Assembly (NCBI RefSeq): GCF_030811555.1
Contig: NZ_JAUSQZ010000001.1
Coordinates: 1,736,001 to 1,800,000, forward strand
Length of the DNA stretch: 64,000 bases
Direction of reading: 5' to 3'
Source: Kineosporia succinea
GTDB lineage: Bacteria; Actinomycetota; Actinomycetes; Actinomycetales; Kineosporiaceae
Shown: positions 1 to 8,329 of the stretch, piece by piece
Layout: every line of letters starts with the position of its first letter
Numbering within the stretch: the stretch's first letter is position 1
Notes under the pieces: generated by a model
Database searches by the model: none
Seen by the model: only the letters and a program-made list of their open reading frames with translations
What the model was told of the DNA's origin: nothing
Made by a program: the position numbers and the translations under genes

Positions 1-1310
1 GCCGCGCGGGACGGGTCGTAGTGGTGGGCGGCCGTGTAGTGCACGTCAGCCGTGAGCCACACCGTGTTGCCGATCCGGCGCCGTTTGATCTCCCGCAGGA
101 TCCAGGCGATCTGGCGCTCCCGGCCGAGCGGCGCGCCCGCGTTGCCCTGCGCCACCGCCTCGATGTCGTCGCCGTCCGGCACGACCAGCCCGATCGGCAT
201 GTCCGACTGGATGACCTTCCAGGTGGCCTTGGACTTCTTCAGCTCCGAGACCAGCCAGCGGGCCTGCTCGCCGCCGAGGATGCCGCCGTCCGGCGACGGT
301 CCCCCGGCCTGCAGGCCCGGGGTGTTCGCGTCCCGGTAGGTGCGCATGTCGAGGATGAAGATGTCGAGCAGCGGGCCGTACGAGACCTTGCGGTAGATCT
401 GGTGGTCGCGCACCGTGCGTGGGCTGAGTGGCTGGTACTCGGTCCACGCCTGGTAGGCACGGGCCTTCAGCACGTCGGTGTCCTTCTCGGAGTACCGGGT
501 GTCGTCGAGAATCTCGCCCGGGTACCAGTTGTTGCTGACCTCGTGGTCGTCCCACTGCGACACCAGCGGCGTGTGCGCGTAGAAGTCCCGCAGCCCGGCG
601 TCACCGAGGTTGTAGCGGTGCGCACCGCGGAAGTCGGCGAGCGTCTCGGCCACGTGAGACTTGGCCTCCTCCAGCTCGTTCCGGTACACCCGGCCGTCGG
701 GCAGGGTGACGTCGCCGGTGATCGGGCCGTCGGCGTAGATCGAGTCGCCGGAGTGCAGGAAGAAGTGGGCGTCACGCCCCCGCATCGCCCGGTAGATCGG
801 GAAGCCGCCGAGGTCGGGGTTACGGCCCCAGCCCTGGCCGGCCTGGTCGCCGCTCCACAGGAAGCGCAGGTCGCGGGCCTTGCGCGGGGCGGTGCGCAGC
901 AGGCCGTCGGTGTGCTCTCCGACCACCCGGTGCGAGTCCGGGTGGGTCAGCACCACGCGATAGGTGACGTCCTCACCAGCGGGCAGCCCGTGCAGCTGGA
1001 CCCGGCCGGTGAAGTCGCTGCGGCCGGTCAGCACCGGACCGCGGAAGACCCGGCTGCGCCCGGAGAACCGGCCGGTGGGCGAGACCTGCACGAACATCCG
1101 CGCGGGCCGGTCGGAGCGGGTCCAGACCACCGCGCTGTCGGCGGTGACATCACCCGCCTGTACGCCGTGGGTGATGGAGGGTCTGGCCGTGTCGACCAGA
1201 GCCGACGAGGAGGCTGCCGGGACGAGTACGCCGGAGGCGGTGACGCCGGTGATACCGAGGGCGCCACGCAGCACTCCACGCCGGGAGGGCCGGGAGACAG
1301 GGTTAGGCAT
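1..1310 (-). CDS. PhoD-type alkaline phosphatase/phosphodiesterase, C-terminus outside window
   Basis: Exported metallophosphoesterase of the PhoD family, which releases phosphate from phosphodiesters or monoesters outside the cell. From the ATG at 1310 the protein begins with a twin-arginine signal (SRRGVLRG-type motif near residues 7-16) and a hydrophobic stretch ending near an Ala-rich cleavage site. The PhoD N-terminal domain follows (THGVQAGDV..SAVVWTR), then the calcineurin-like catalytic part. About 436 codons are visible and the frame runs open off the left edge, so the C-terminus is missing. An in-frame ATG 13 codons upstream (1349) would bury the Tat motif and is less likely. The gene lies about 100 bp downstream of surE on the same strand. 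Family assignment is firm; substrate is not determinable. Confidence 0.85.
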   Translation of the reverse strand, partial: MPNPVSRPSRRGVLRGALGITGVTASGVLVPAASSSALVDTARPSITHGVQAGDVTADSAVVWTRSDRPARMFVQVSPTGRFSGRSRVFRGPVLTGRSDFTGRVQLHGLPAGEDVTYRVVLTHPDSHRVVGEHTDGLLRTAPRKARDLRFLWSGDQAGQGWGRNPDLGGFPIYRAMRGRDAHFFLHSGDSIYADGPITGDVTLPDGRVYRNELEEAKSHVAETLADFRGAHRYNLGDAGLRDFYAHTPLVSQWDDHEVSNNWYPGEILDDTRYSEKDTDVLKARAYQAWTEYQPLSPRTVRDHQIYRKVSYGPLLDIFILDMRTYRDANTPGLQAGGPSPDGGILGGEQARWLVSELKKSKATWKVIQSDMPIGLVVPDGDDIEAVAQGNAGAPLGRERQIAWILREIKRRRIGNTVWLTADVHYTAAHHYDPSRA

Positions 1311-1411
1311 GGCCTTCAGGCTGCTCGCCGCCGGGGACCACCACGCCATCAGGAAGTGACACAGAGGCGACCATCGAATGGACGCCTCAAGGCTTAGGAG
1401 GGCCTGACCCG

Positions 1412-2155
1412 TCACAGTCCGGGAGGCAGGGCGGGTTCGGCCACGATCGGCTGCCGCATCGCGGTCACCGTGGTCCAGCCCTGGCGCAGGAGGGCCAGGT
1501 CACTGCCCGGACCGGCGTGCTCGCCCGGCTCGCGGAACGCCATCGTCACGAAACCCTCTCCCGGATCACCAATCTCGGCCTGCACCACGCCGAAGTCGGC
1601 GAACCCGGCCGGTTTCGGGCCCCTGACCTGATCGAGCGGGCGGTCGGGGATGTTCACGTTCACCGCGAAGAGCCCGGCCCGGGCCTCGGCGAACCAGCGC
1701 AGGACCCGGGGCGTCTCGGCCCGCACGGTGTCCCAGTGCTGCGGCGGCCAGCCGTCCACGGACAGGGCCAGGCCCGGCACGCCGTGGTTGGCGGCCGTCA
1801 GCGCCGCCCCCACGGTGCCCGAATGGATCACGGCCTGGCCGGTGTTCGCGCCGTGGTTCACCCCCGACAGCACGATGTCCGGCACGTCGCCGAACGCCCC
1901 GCGCACCCCGACGAACGCGATCATCGCGGGTGACGCGTGCACGGCGAAGGCCTTCACCCCCGCCACCTCGACCCGGTCGTACAGCAGCCGCCCGCCCTGC
2001 TCCAGGGCGCTCAGCATCGAGCCGGTGCCGCTGCGGTTCTCATGGGGCGCCGCGACCGTCACGTCGAGCCCGGCCGCCAGCGCCACCTCGGTCAGAACGT
2101 GGATGCCCTGGGCATCCACCCCGTCGTCGTTCGTGATCAGCGCACGCAGAGTCAT
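1412..2155 (-). CDS. surE: 5'/3'-nucleotidase SurE
   Basis: SurE hydrolyses nucleoside 5'- and 3'-monophosphates using a divalent metal and is a cytosolic survival protein. The 247-aa product has the N-terminal metal site ITNDDGVDAQGI (the DD pair), the Ser-rich loop SGTGSM near residue 40 and the signature SGVNHGANTG with its metal-binding Asn. Length is normal for the family. An open frame extends 28 codons upstream, but I start at the ATG at 2155 because the conserved first strand begins there (MTLRALITNDDG). A divergent dehydrogenase starts at 2307, so the 150-bp gap holds promoters for both. Confidence 0.9.
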   Translation of the reverse strand: MTLRALITNDDGVDAQGIHVLTEVALAAGLDVTVAAPHENRSGTGSMLSALEQGGRLLYDRVEVAGVKAFAVHASPAMIAFVGVRGAFGDVPDIVLSGVNHGANTGQAVIHSGTVGAALTAANHGVPGLALSVDGWPPQHWDTVRAETPRVLRWFAEARAGLFAVNVNIPDRPLDQVRGPKPAGFADFGVVQAEIGDPGEGFVTMAFREPGEHAGPGSDLALLRQGWTTVTAMRQPIVAEPALPPGL

Positions 2156-2242
2156 ACGCCCCAGCGTCTCGCGGTCCGCCCTCCCACGCACCCGTCCGGT
2201 GACGCACCCACGCAATCCCTTGACAGAGGCGTCCGCCATTTA

Positions 2243-2267
2243 CCTCTTGCATAATTGCCGTAAGAGG
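2243..2267. promoter_or_regulatory. Possible operator between surE and the SDR gene
   Basis: Perfect 6-bp inverted repeat CCTCTT/AAGAGG with 13 bases between the arms, covering a CATAAT (2250-2255) that could be a -10 element for the dehydrogenase. It may be a site for the adjacent CGNR regulator; that is inference only. Confidence 0.3.
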
Positions 2268-2306
2268 CGTTCGATGTTCACTACTTACTCAACCAAGGGA
2301 GCGGAC

Positions 2307-2999
2307 ATGACGACCGTCAGCGGCTCAGTGGCACTGGTGACCGGTGGGCAACGCGGACTCGGGCGCGCCTTCGCCCAGGCCCTGCTCGACGCGGGAGCGG
2401 CGAAGGTCTACGTGACAGCCCGGAACCCGGTTCCCACTGACGACCCCCGGCTGGTCCCCCTGCCGTTCGACGTCACGGACGAGCAGTCCGTGCGGAACCT
2501 GGCCCTGGCCGCACCCGACGTCACGATCGTGGTCAACAACGCCGGCGTCACCGTTCCGGCGCCGGTGACCGAGGCGAGCCTGGCCGACGCCCGCACGATC
2601 TTCGAGACCAACGTGTTCGGCCCGTTGCGGGTGGCCCAGGTGTTCGCACCGATCCTGGCCGCCAACGGCGGTGGTGCCCTCGTCGACATCCACTCGGTGC
2701 TCAGCTGGCTGGCCGGGAGCGGCCTGTACGGCGCGTCCAAGGCGGCGCTCTGGTCGCTCACCAACTCGCTGCGCCCGGTGCTCGGCAAGGCCGGGACCCA
2801 GGTTCTGGGCGTGCACCTCGGTTACGCGGACACCGACATGACCGCCCGGCTCGACGTGCCCAAGATCGACCCGGCCGACGTGGCCCGCGGCATGGTCGAA
2901 GCACTGGTCGCCGGGGACAGCGAGTACCTGGCCGACGACGCGAGCCGCTGGGCCAAGGGCGCGCTGAGCGGACCGCCGGAGGCTCTCGCTATCGTGTGA
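2307..2999 (+). CDS. Short-chain dehydrogenase/reductase (SDR)
   Basis: NAD(P)-dependent oxidoreductase of the classical SDR family, 230 aa. The Rossmann nucleotide motif TGGQRGLG is at about residues 12-19, NNAG at about residues 77-80, and the active site is the Ser of HSVLSW followed by YGASK (Tyr and Lys) near 150. Substrate cannot be told. The start at 2307 is supported by a good Shine-Dalgarno AAGGGAG at 2295-2301; a longer open frame upstream is antisense to surE and rejected. A CGNR zinc-finger protein follows 19 bp later on the same strand and is probably its regulator. Confidence 0.88.
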   Translation: MTTVSGSVALVTGGQRGLGRAFAQALLDAGAAKVYVTARNPVPTDDPRLVPLPFDVTDEQSVRNLALAAPDVTIVVNNAGVTVPAPVTEASLADARTIFETNVFGPLRVAQVFAPILAANGGGALVDIHSVLSWLAGSGLYGASKAALWSLTNSLRPVLGKAGTQVLGVHLGYADTDMTARLDVPKIDPADVARGMVEALVAGDSEYLADDASRWAKGALSGPPEALAIV

Positions 3000-3018
3000 G
3001 GCTCAGAGGGAGGCCGGG

Positions 3019-3591
3019 ATGCCACGATTCGCCGCCACGGAGCGACTGGACACCTCGGTCGCCCCGGAAGATCTGCTGCTCACACAGGAACTCGCCAATT
3101 CGCAGGGCCCTCCGACCTACGGCATCGACCTGTTCGACACCCCGGAGCCGGCTCAGGCCTGGCTCGACGGGCTGCTCGAGGAGTATCCCGGCGCTCCGGT
3201 GATCCGCCTGGGCCCCGGCGAGATCGAGCGGCTGCGGGCGATTCGCGCGAGCCTGCACCGGCTTCTGGCCCGGGGGGACGAGACCCTGCACTCCGGCGCG
3301 GAGCCGCCGCTCGACGCACCGGTGAACCTGAGGGCCGGCCCGAACGGGGTAGAGGGATCACCCGTCGGCACCGGCGTGGACTGGCTGGCCTCGGCCGTGA
3401 CGCTGGAGCTGTTCCGGGCCCAGGAGCACGACCTGCTCCGGCGCCTGAAGCTGTGCCACAACCCGGGGTGCACCGTCATTTTCTACGACCGCTCGAAGAA
3501 CAACAGCCGCACGTGGCACGACGTCGCCACGTGCGGTAACCGGGCCAACGTGCGGGCCTACCGGGCCCGGCGAAAAGCCTCATCGTCGTAG
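3019..3591 (+). CDS. CGNR zinc-finger transcriptional regulator
   Basis: 190-aa protein with the ABATE/CGNR architecture: an N-terminal helical stress/ligand domain and a C-terminal zinc finger of the form C-x4-C...CGNR (residues about 148-180), a family of putative actinobacterial transcription regulators. In many members the third ligand is Cys in an RRWC.. context; here it reads TWHDVATCGNR, so His may replace Cys. It follows the SDR gene closely, suggesting one transcript. Its last 12 bp overlap the end of the convergent membrane-protein gene. Confidence 0.8.
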   Translation: MPRFAATERLDTSVAPEDLLLTQELANSQGPPTYGIDLFDTPEPAQAWLDGLLEEYPGAPVIRLGPGEIERLRAIRASLHRLLARGDETLHSGAEPPLDAPVNLRAGPNGVEGSPVGTGVDWLASAVTLELFRAQEHDLLRRLKLCHNPGCTVIFYDRSKNNSRTWHDVATCGNRANVRAYRARRKASSS

Positions 3592-3990
3592 GAGTTTGAG
3601 CGCGAGCCCCACCGAGGTACCGCCCAGCACCACGAGCAGCACCACCGAGAGCAGCCCGGCGAGCGCCACCAGCGTGAGCAGCCCGGCCGTGGCCAGCAGA
3701 ACCAGTTCGGGCCCGGACGCCCGGGCGAAGCCCCGAGTGGTCACCGACAGCGCGGTCAGGATCACGAAACTGACCGCGGCCAGGGCGGTCACGACCTCGT
3801 GATGCCCGCCCAGCGTGATCACCGCGAGCACCCCGGCGTCGTCGATCCAGGGGCCGGCCGTGGTCGTCCAGGCCCCGGCCAGCACGTCGAGGAGCACGAG
3901 CGCCCAGGGCTTGCGGCCGTAGCGCGACGGGGGACGTCGCGGTGCCTTCGTCTGCACGGTCACCTCCTGTGCGGCAAGGGTTTCGGTCAT
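3580..3990 (-). CDS. Small membrane protein of unknown function
   Basis: 136 aa. The first 40 residues are charged (MTETLAAQEVTVQTKAP..), then there are hydrophobic segments: one around the WALVLLDVLAGAW stretch and two or three in the C-terminal two thirds (VTALAAVSFVILTAL, LVLLATAGLLTLVALAGLL, VVLLVVLGG), ending in a basic LKLLRR tail. I do not recognise a family. Its ATG overlaps the stop of the upstream membrane gene in an ATGA, so the two are almost certainly translated together and may form a complex. An upstream extension of the frame (to 4278) is very Arg-rich and antisense-like and is not used. Confidence 0.65.
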   Translation of the reverse strand: MTETLAAQEVTVQTKAPRRPPSRYGRKPWALVLLDVLAGAWTTTAGPWIDDAGVLAVITLGGHHEVVTALAAVSFVILTALSVTTRGFARASGPELVLLATAGLLTLVALAGLLSVVLLVVLGGTSVGLALKLLRR

Positions 3991-4607
3991 CTGGTCAGCT
4001 CCCCGCGGATCGCGCCCATCATCACGCCGAGCACGGCGGCGAGGGTGACCACGACGACGGACAGGAGCAGCACCGCCACCATCACGACGCCGGTGACCGC
4101 GCCCAGCCCGATCACGGCGACACCGCCGAGAGCGGTGGCGGTGACGATCGAGGCCCGGGTCAGGCCGGCGGTGAGGGGCAGGGCGAGGATGAGCACGGCG
4201 GCGGCGATCAGCGCGACGAGGCCGGCGACGTGTTCGTGACCGTTGAGCGTGGCCACCTCGCAGAGCCGGGTGCCGCACGGGGCCCGGCCGGTGTCCACGA
4301 GGCGGAGCCAGGTGCCGGCAGCCAGGTCGAGCACGGCGGTGCCGCGCAGGAATCGGGTGAGGTAGACGTCCAGCGGCGGACGTTCCGGAGGCTCGGGCGT
4401 CCGGCGCTCCTTTCCTGCGGGCCGGGTCGTGTTCTCGGACGAGCGGGTCTCCGGCTCGGACGGCGGGGTCTCGTTCGCGGGTGGTCGGGTCGCCTTCACG
4501 GGCGCCCCGGTCGCGCCCGTGGGCGGCTGGGGGTGGGACTCGTTGTACTGGAACGGGATCCGCACCCGGGGAAGGCCTCTGAGGATTTCTCTTCGCGTCG
4601 TGGTCAT
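3987..4607 (-). CDS. Membrane protein with proline-rich N-terminus, unknown function
   Basis: 206 aa from the ATG at 4607. The N-terminal ~80 residues are Pro/Thr/Glu-rich and probably disordered (..HPQPPTGATGAP..). A middle section follows with two cysteines (RAPCGTRLCEV), then three or four hydrophobic segments (VAGLVALIAAAVLILALPL; ASIVTATALGGVAVIGLG; VVMVAVLLLSVVVVTL). It has no recognisable domain. It overlaps the next gene by ATGA and is itself overlapped by the stop of a 34-codon ORF upstream in the same way. A GTG at 4751 would add 48 residues but runs over that small ORF. Confidence 0.6.
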   Translation of the reverse strand: MTTTRREILRGLPRVRIPFQYNESHPQPPTGATGAPVKATRPPANETPPSEPETRSSENTTRPAGKERRTPEPPERPPLDVYLTRFLRGTAVLDLAAGTWLRLVDTGRAPCGTRLCEVATLNGHEHVAGLVALIAAAVLILALPLTAGLTRASIVTATALGGVAVIGLGAVTGVVMVAVLLLSVVVVTLAAVLGVMMGAIRGELTR

Positions 4608-4708
4608 GCCATGAGCGTGCTGCGCGGGTTCATGGCGCAGCGGCGGAAGTCCTGCTTCGGGACTTTCACGATCTCTAGGTAACCCCTGCGGCCCGCCGAC
4701 CTGCGCAT
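4604..4708 (-). CDS. Possible 34-aa small protein or leader peptide
   Basis: An ATG at 4708 opens a 34-codon frame whose stop TGA overlaps the ATG of the downstream membrane protein as ATGA (4604-4607). The peptide starts MRRSAGRRGYLEIV, has a mixed polar middle (KVPKQDFRRC) and ends MNPRSTLMA. It is not the low-complexity Arg/Ala/Pro product of a typical GC-rich shadow frame. The overlap is the same type as between the next two genes, which suggests translational coupling. I know no homologue and see only a weak ribosome site (GGACGCCGG), so this is a candidate. Confidence 0.35.
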   Translation of the reverse strand: MRRSAGRRGYLEIVKVPKQDFRRCAMNPRSTLMA

Positions 4709-4906
4709 CCGGCGTCCGGCGGTTCCGCCGCCGTGACCATGAAATCCGCACTTGCCGGAGTTACTCGCGAGTGCCCCACCGGTCGCTCTCGTTGAGGGGA
4801 GTCGGAGAAAGTCACCCTCAAATGTTCCTCAGCCCGGTTCGCCGTGGTCAGACCTGCCTGAAGTCCCGCTGAACTTCACTGAACCCCGCTTGAACGTGAT
4901 TCGGCT

Positions 4907-5710
4907 TCAGGCGACTTCGGCCGGGTCGCTGTCTCTGCTCCACTGCCGGGCGTACTCCCAGGCACGCAGGCGGCCGAGCCGGGGCGGGACCGGCAGCGAC
5001 GACGCCCGAGAGGGCGGCTCGTCGGCCAGGAGGGTCAGGGCCTCGGCGCGGAGCACCCGGTAGCCGCCGGCCCGCTGCCAGGTGCGGCCACTGACCGGGC
5101 CGGTCCAGACACCGGCGAGCTGCCGCAGGTCGGAGGCGCGGTCGCAGAGGTCGATGCGGTTGCCGCTGCCGAAACGCTCGAGGGCGGCCGGGTCGTCGAG
5201 GCCGAGGCGGCGGGCCTCGTCGGGGCCCGGGCGCACCGAGAACGGGTCGAACTCGACCCAGGTCAGATGCTCGACGCAGGCGCAGACCAGCTCCGGCTGA
5301 CCTTTGGCCAGCGCGCCGCCGGCCCGGCGCAGCGCGGCCAGCTCGTCGTGCTCGCGCTCCAGCACGCGCCCGGTGCGCCAGAGCAGGTGCTCGGCCACCC
5401 GGCCGGGGCGGGGCTCGGGGCCGATCGCCCTGCGTCCGTTCGCCGCCACGAACGGGGGCACGGCCTCGTTCAGCCGGGCCTGCGCGGCCACGGCCTGGCC
5501 GAGGGTCTGCAGTCGCATGGCGTCGGCGACCAGGCGCAGGCAGTGGGTGAGGTGAAGGATCGTGCGGTCGCCCCCGGACAGCGGCGAGCGCGGCCCGAGA
5601 ACGGTGCGCCAGTCGCCGCGTTCCAGGGCGTGCACGGCGGGGGCGAGGGGGCGGGGAGCGGCGGTGGTCATGGTCATCGTGGCTACCTGCCCCGGTCGGG
5701 GATCGGTCAT
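4907..5710 (-). CDS. Hypothetical soluble protein
   Basis: 267 aa, mostly helical and Arg/Leu/Ala-rich, with no signal peptide or membrane segment. Visible stretches include ERGDWRTVLGPRSPL and TILHLTHCLRLVADAM, and the chain contains several cysteines (for example LVCACVEH). I do not recognise a domain. Start is uncertain: ATG at 5710, or 5677/5671 after a weak AGG. It is monocistronic and divergent from the HTH regulator at 5991. Coding preference is good and no competing frame is convincing. Confidence 0.6.
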   Translation of the reverse strand: MTDPRPGQVATMTMTTAAPRPLAPAVHALERGDWRTVLGPRSPLSGGDRTILHLTHCLRLVADAMRLQTLGQAVAAQARLNEAVPPFVAANGRRAIGPEPRPGRVAEHLLWRTGRVLEREHDELAALRRAGGALAKGQPELVCACVEHLTWVEFDPFSVRPGPDEARRLGLDDPAALERFGSGNRIDLCDRASDLRQLAGVWTGPVSGRTWQRAGGYRVLRAEALTLLADEPPSRASSLPVPPRLGRLRAWEYARQWSRDSDPAEVA

Positions 5711-5990
5711 GCGTCAGGTTAGGCAGAAACGGTGCCGTGGATTTCGCCCTGCCCGGCAGTGATTTTCGTGCGGTGAGCAGACCGGGGCCCGGGCCGGCTC
5801 ACCGCAAGCCGGGAAAGGTGCACCCCTTCATGCCGCCTTCGTCTACCCGGTGCGGTGAGCAAGTTGCCCCGCACTCCACCCAACCCCGGGTGAGCCTCGC
5901 CAAAGCTCGCAGTAAGACCGTAGACTCCGAATGCGGATGTTTCGTTCCATTACGCCGCAGTTGGCTGCTGACCGGGAGGGGGTTGGGGGC
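5711..5990. other. Divergent intergenic region
   Basis: 280 bp between two divergent genes. It should hold both promoters. I see a purine-rich GGGAGGGGG at about 5973-5982 that serves as the ribosome site of the HTH gene, but no convincing paired -35/-10 elements or palindrome. Confidence 0.4.
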
Positions 5991-7061
5991 ATGGCCGCAA
6001 GCGTGGGCAACGCCGCGCGTCTGGCGCAGAGACTCAAGGAGCTGCGGGAGGGCAGGCCCGGTCTCACCCAGAACCTGCTGGCGGGGGCACTGAGCACCGA
6101 GGCCAGGGTGGCCGCGGCCACGCTGAGCTCGTGGGAGTCGGCCAACAACCCGAAAACCCCCACGCCGACCCGGCTCGAGGCCTACGCCCGGTTCTTCGCG
6201 GTCGACCGCTCGTTCGACGGCCGCCGGGCGCACCTGCCCACCCACGCCGAGCTGCGCGACAACCCCGACGACCTGCTGGCCTACGACCGGCTGCACGCCG
6301 AGCTGGTCGAGCTGCTGCAGGGCGAAGACGTGATCGAGGCCGAGACCGGCCAGCGCACCCTGCTCGACTTCGACGACGGCGACATCGTCATCATCTGCCC
6401 CGACGCGCCCACCGACTCGCGCGGGCCGCTGGCGGTCGACGCGTCGCCGAACTACACGCTGCTGCACCAGTTCGCCGACACCGACGCGCTGATCGAGGTT
6501 TTCGGCCACATCCGCGCGCTGAACCCCGAGCGCAAGGTGTACTACCGCACCTCCGACAGCGTGAGCCGCAACGAGATCCAGAACCACCTGGTGCTCATCG
6601 GTGGCATCGGCTGGAGCCGCACCACGCGGCGCGTGCTCTCGCTGATCGACATGCCGGTGGAGCAGATCGACCACCCCGACCTCGACACCGGCGAGGTGTT
6701 CCGGCTGACCAAGTCCGGCGCCACCGAGGAGCGGGTGTTCTTCCCGGTCACCGACGAGAAGACCGGTGAGCTGACCGAAGACGTCGCCCTCGTCGCCCGG
6801 GTGTCCAACCCGTTCAACTCCAACCGCACCCTCACGATCCTCAACGGCATCCACAGCCGGGGCGTGCTGGGCGCGGCCCTGGCGGTCACCGACGAGACGA
6901 TCCGCACGGGCAACCAGGAGTACCTCGGCGAGCGCTTCCCGGTGGGCAACTTCGCCCTGCTCATGCGGGTTCCGGTGATCCAGGGCAAGGTGATCGCGCC
7001 GGACTTCAAGAACGCCCGGGCCCGGCTCTTCGAGTGGGCGGCCGACGAGGAAGCGGAGTGA
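5991..7061 (+). CDS. HTH (XRE-type) protein with uncharacterised C-terminal sensor-like domain
   Basis: 356 aa from the ATG at 5991, which has a strong purine-rich ribosome site. Residues about 10-75 form an XRE-like helix-turn-helix (LAQRLKELREGRPGLTQ..LSSWES). The rest (about 100-350) is an alpha/beta domain I have seen in actinobacterial HTH proteins but that has no established function. It contains DIVIICPDAP, the FADTDALIEVFGHIRA stretch and LVLIGGIGW, a pattern suggesting a nucleotide- or small-molecule-binding fold. Its stop overlaps the start of the next gene as GTGA, tying it to a glycosyltransferase-like protein. Confidence 0.7.
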   Translation: MAASVGNAARLAQRLKELREGRPGLTQNLLAGALSTEARVAAATLSSWESANNPKTPTPTRLEAYARFFAVDRSFDGRRAHLPTHAELRDNPDDLLAYDRLHAELVELLQGEDVIEAETGQRTLLDFDDGDIVIICPDAPTDSRGPLAVDASPNYTLLHQFADTDALIEVFGHIRALNPERKVYYRTSDSVSRNEIQNHLVLIGGIGWSRTTRRVLSLIDMPVEQIDHPDLDTGEVFRLTKSGATEERVFFPVTDEKTGELTEDVALVARVSNPFNSNRTLTILNGIHSRGVLGAALAVTDETIRTGNQEYLGERFPVGNFALLMRVPVIQGKVIAPDFKNARARLFEWAADEEAE

Positions 7062-8329
7062 CGGCGCCGGCGGGGCGCGAGCCCGCCGGGGTCTCCCGGG
7101 CGGCCGGTGGCCCCGCCCTTGAACTGGTCGCCGATGCCCGCCAGGTCCTCGCCCCGGGCCCGTCCTCCGTGCGGCAGCAGCCGTCCCACGCCGTTCTCCT
7201 GGGCGGCGCCCGCGATCCCGGGCGCCGGCCCGAAACCGCCACGCTCGACGCGATCGTCGTCCCGGCCGCCCGCGGCGCCGCCTCCCTGCGCAGCGCGCTC
7301 GACCTCTCGGCCCGGCTCGGCGTGCAGCTCGTGGCCCTGTGCAGCCGCCGCACCCGGGCCTTCGAGGTGGCCGAGCTGGCGAGCCGTACCCCGGGCGCCC
7401 GGGTCCTGGCCATCGACGTCCCCGCCCACTACACCCACGCGATCCTGCCCGGCCGCACCGCCGCGTCCCCTTTCACCGAGGCGAGCGTGGGCCGCACCAG
7501 CGACCTCAGCCTCAAGCGCAACCTCGGGCTGCTGCTGGCCCGGCTGCACGGCTGGGGCAAGATCCTCTTTCTCGACGACGACATCGCCACCCCTCGCGGC
7601 GCCGGGCCCGGGCTCGACGCCGCCACCGTGCAGCGCCTCGGCCGTGAGCTCGACTCCCGCCAGGTGGCGGGGCTGGTGTGCCGCTCGTTCCCCGACAACT
7701 CGGTGGTGTGCCACGCCCGGCGCCTGGCCGGGCTGCCGCAAGACAACTTCGTCACCGGCGGCGCGCTCGGTGTGAACTGCTCCGACCAGCCGCTGCCGTT
7801 CTTCCCCGACATCTACAACGAAGACTGGTTCTTCTTCTCGCGCCACGCCGCGAGCCGCGAGCTGTCGCAGGTGGGCGAGGCCCGGCAGACTCCGTACGAC
7901 CCCTACGAGAACCCGCTGCGCGCCCGGCAGGAGGAGTTCGGCGACCTGCTCGCCGAAGGGCTCTACGCACTGTTCGACCGCCAGCCCACCGAGATGCCCT
8001 TCGACGAGAGGCTTCGCGGGGCCACCGCCGGCTACTGGGAGCACTTCATCGCGGCCCGCCGGGCCGACCTGACCCGCACCGCCGTGCTGCTGAGGCGGCG
8101 CCCCGACCGGCCGGCCCGCCGCGCCGTACGATCCCTGCGCGCCGCCACCGACCAGCTCGACCGCATCGGTCCGCAGCTGTGCGCCGACTTCCTCACCGCC
8201 TGGCAGGCCGACCTGGCCGACTGGGAGCGCGCCACCCTGCGCCTCAACGGCCTGGGCACCAGCCGCGCCGCCGTGGGCTACCTGGGGCTGAGCGCGGTGG
8301 AGCCGACCGGTCTGCTCGAGGTCGGGTAG
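7058..8329 (+). CDS. Glycosyltransferase-like (GT-A fold) protein
   Basis: 423 aa starting at the GTG (7058) that overlaps the upstream stop. A nucleotide-sugar-transferase-like core is visible: LDAIVVPAARGAASLRSALD (first strand and helix), then an acidic metal site ILFLDDDIATP near residue 178, then NFVTGGALGVNC and DIYNEDWFFF (acidic acceptor-side motif). The C-terminal third is helical. Substrate is unknown, and it could also be a nucleotidyl-type enzyme of the same fold. Its last 52 bp overlap the 3' end of a convergent acetyltransferase gene. Confidence 0.6.
   Translation: MTAPAGREPAGVSRAAGGPALELVADARQVLAPGPSSVRQQPSHAVLLGGARDPGRRPETATLDAIVVPAARGAASLRSALDLSARLGVQLVALCSRRTRAFEVAELASRTPGARVLAIDVPAHYTHAILPGRTAASPFTEASVGRTSDLSLKRNLGLLLARLHGWGKILFLDDDIATPRGAGPGLDAATVQRLGRELDSRQVAGLVCRSFPDNSVVCHARRLAGLPQDNFVTGGALGVNCSDQPLPFFPDIYNEDWFFFSRHAASRELSQVGEARQTPYDPYENPLRARQEEFGDLLAEGLYALFDRQPTEMPFDERLRGATAGYWEHFIAARRADLTRTAVLLRRRPDRPARRAVRSLRAATDQLDRIGPQLCADFLTAWQADLADWERATLRLNGLGTSRAAVGYLGLSAVEPTGLLEVG

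Noticed and set aside
1650-2306. N-terminal extension of the SDR gene
   Set aside because: Antisense to surE; the real start has a strong ribosome site at 2295-2301.
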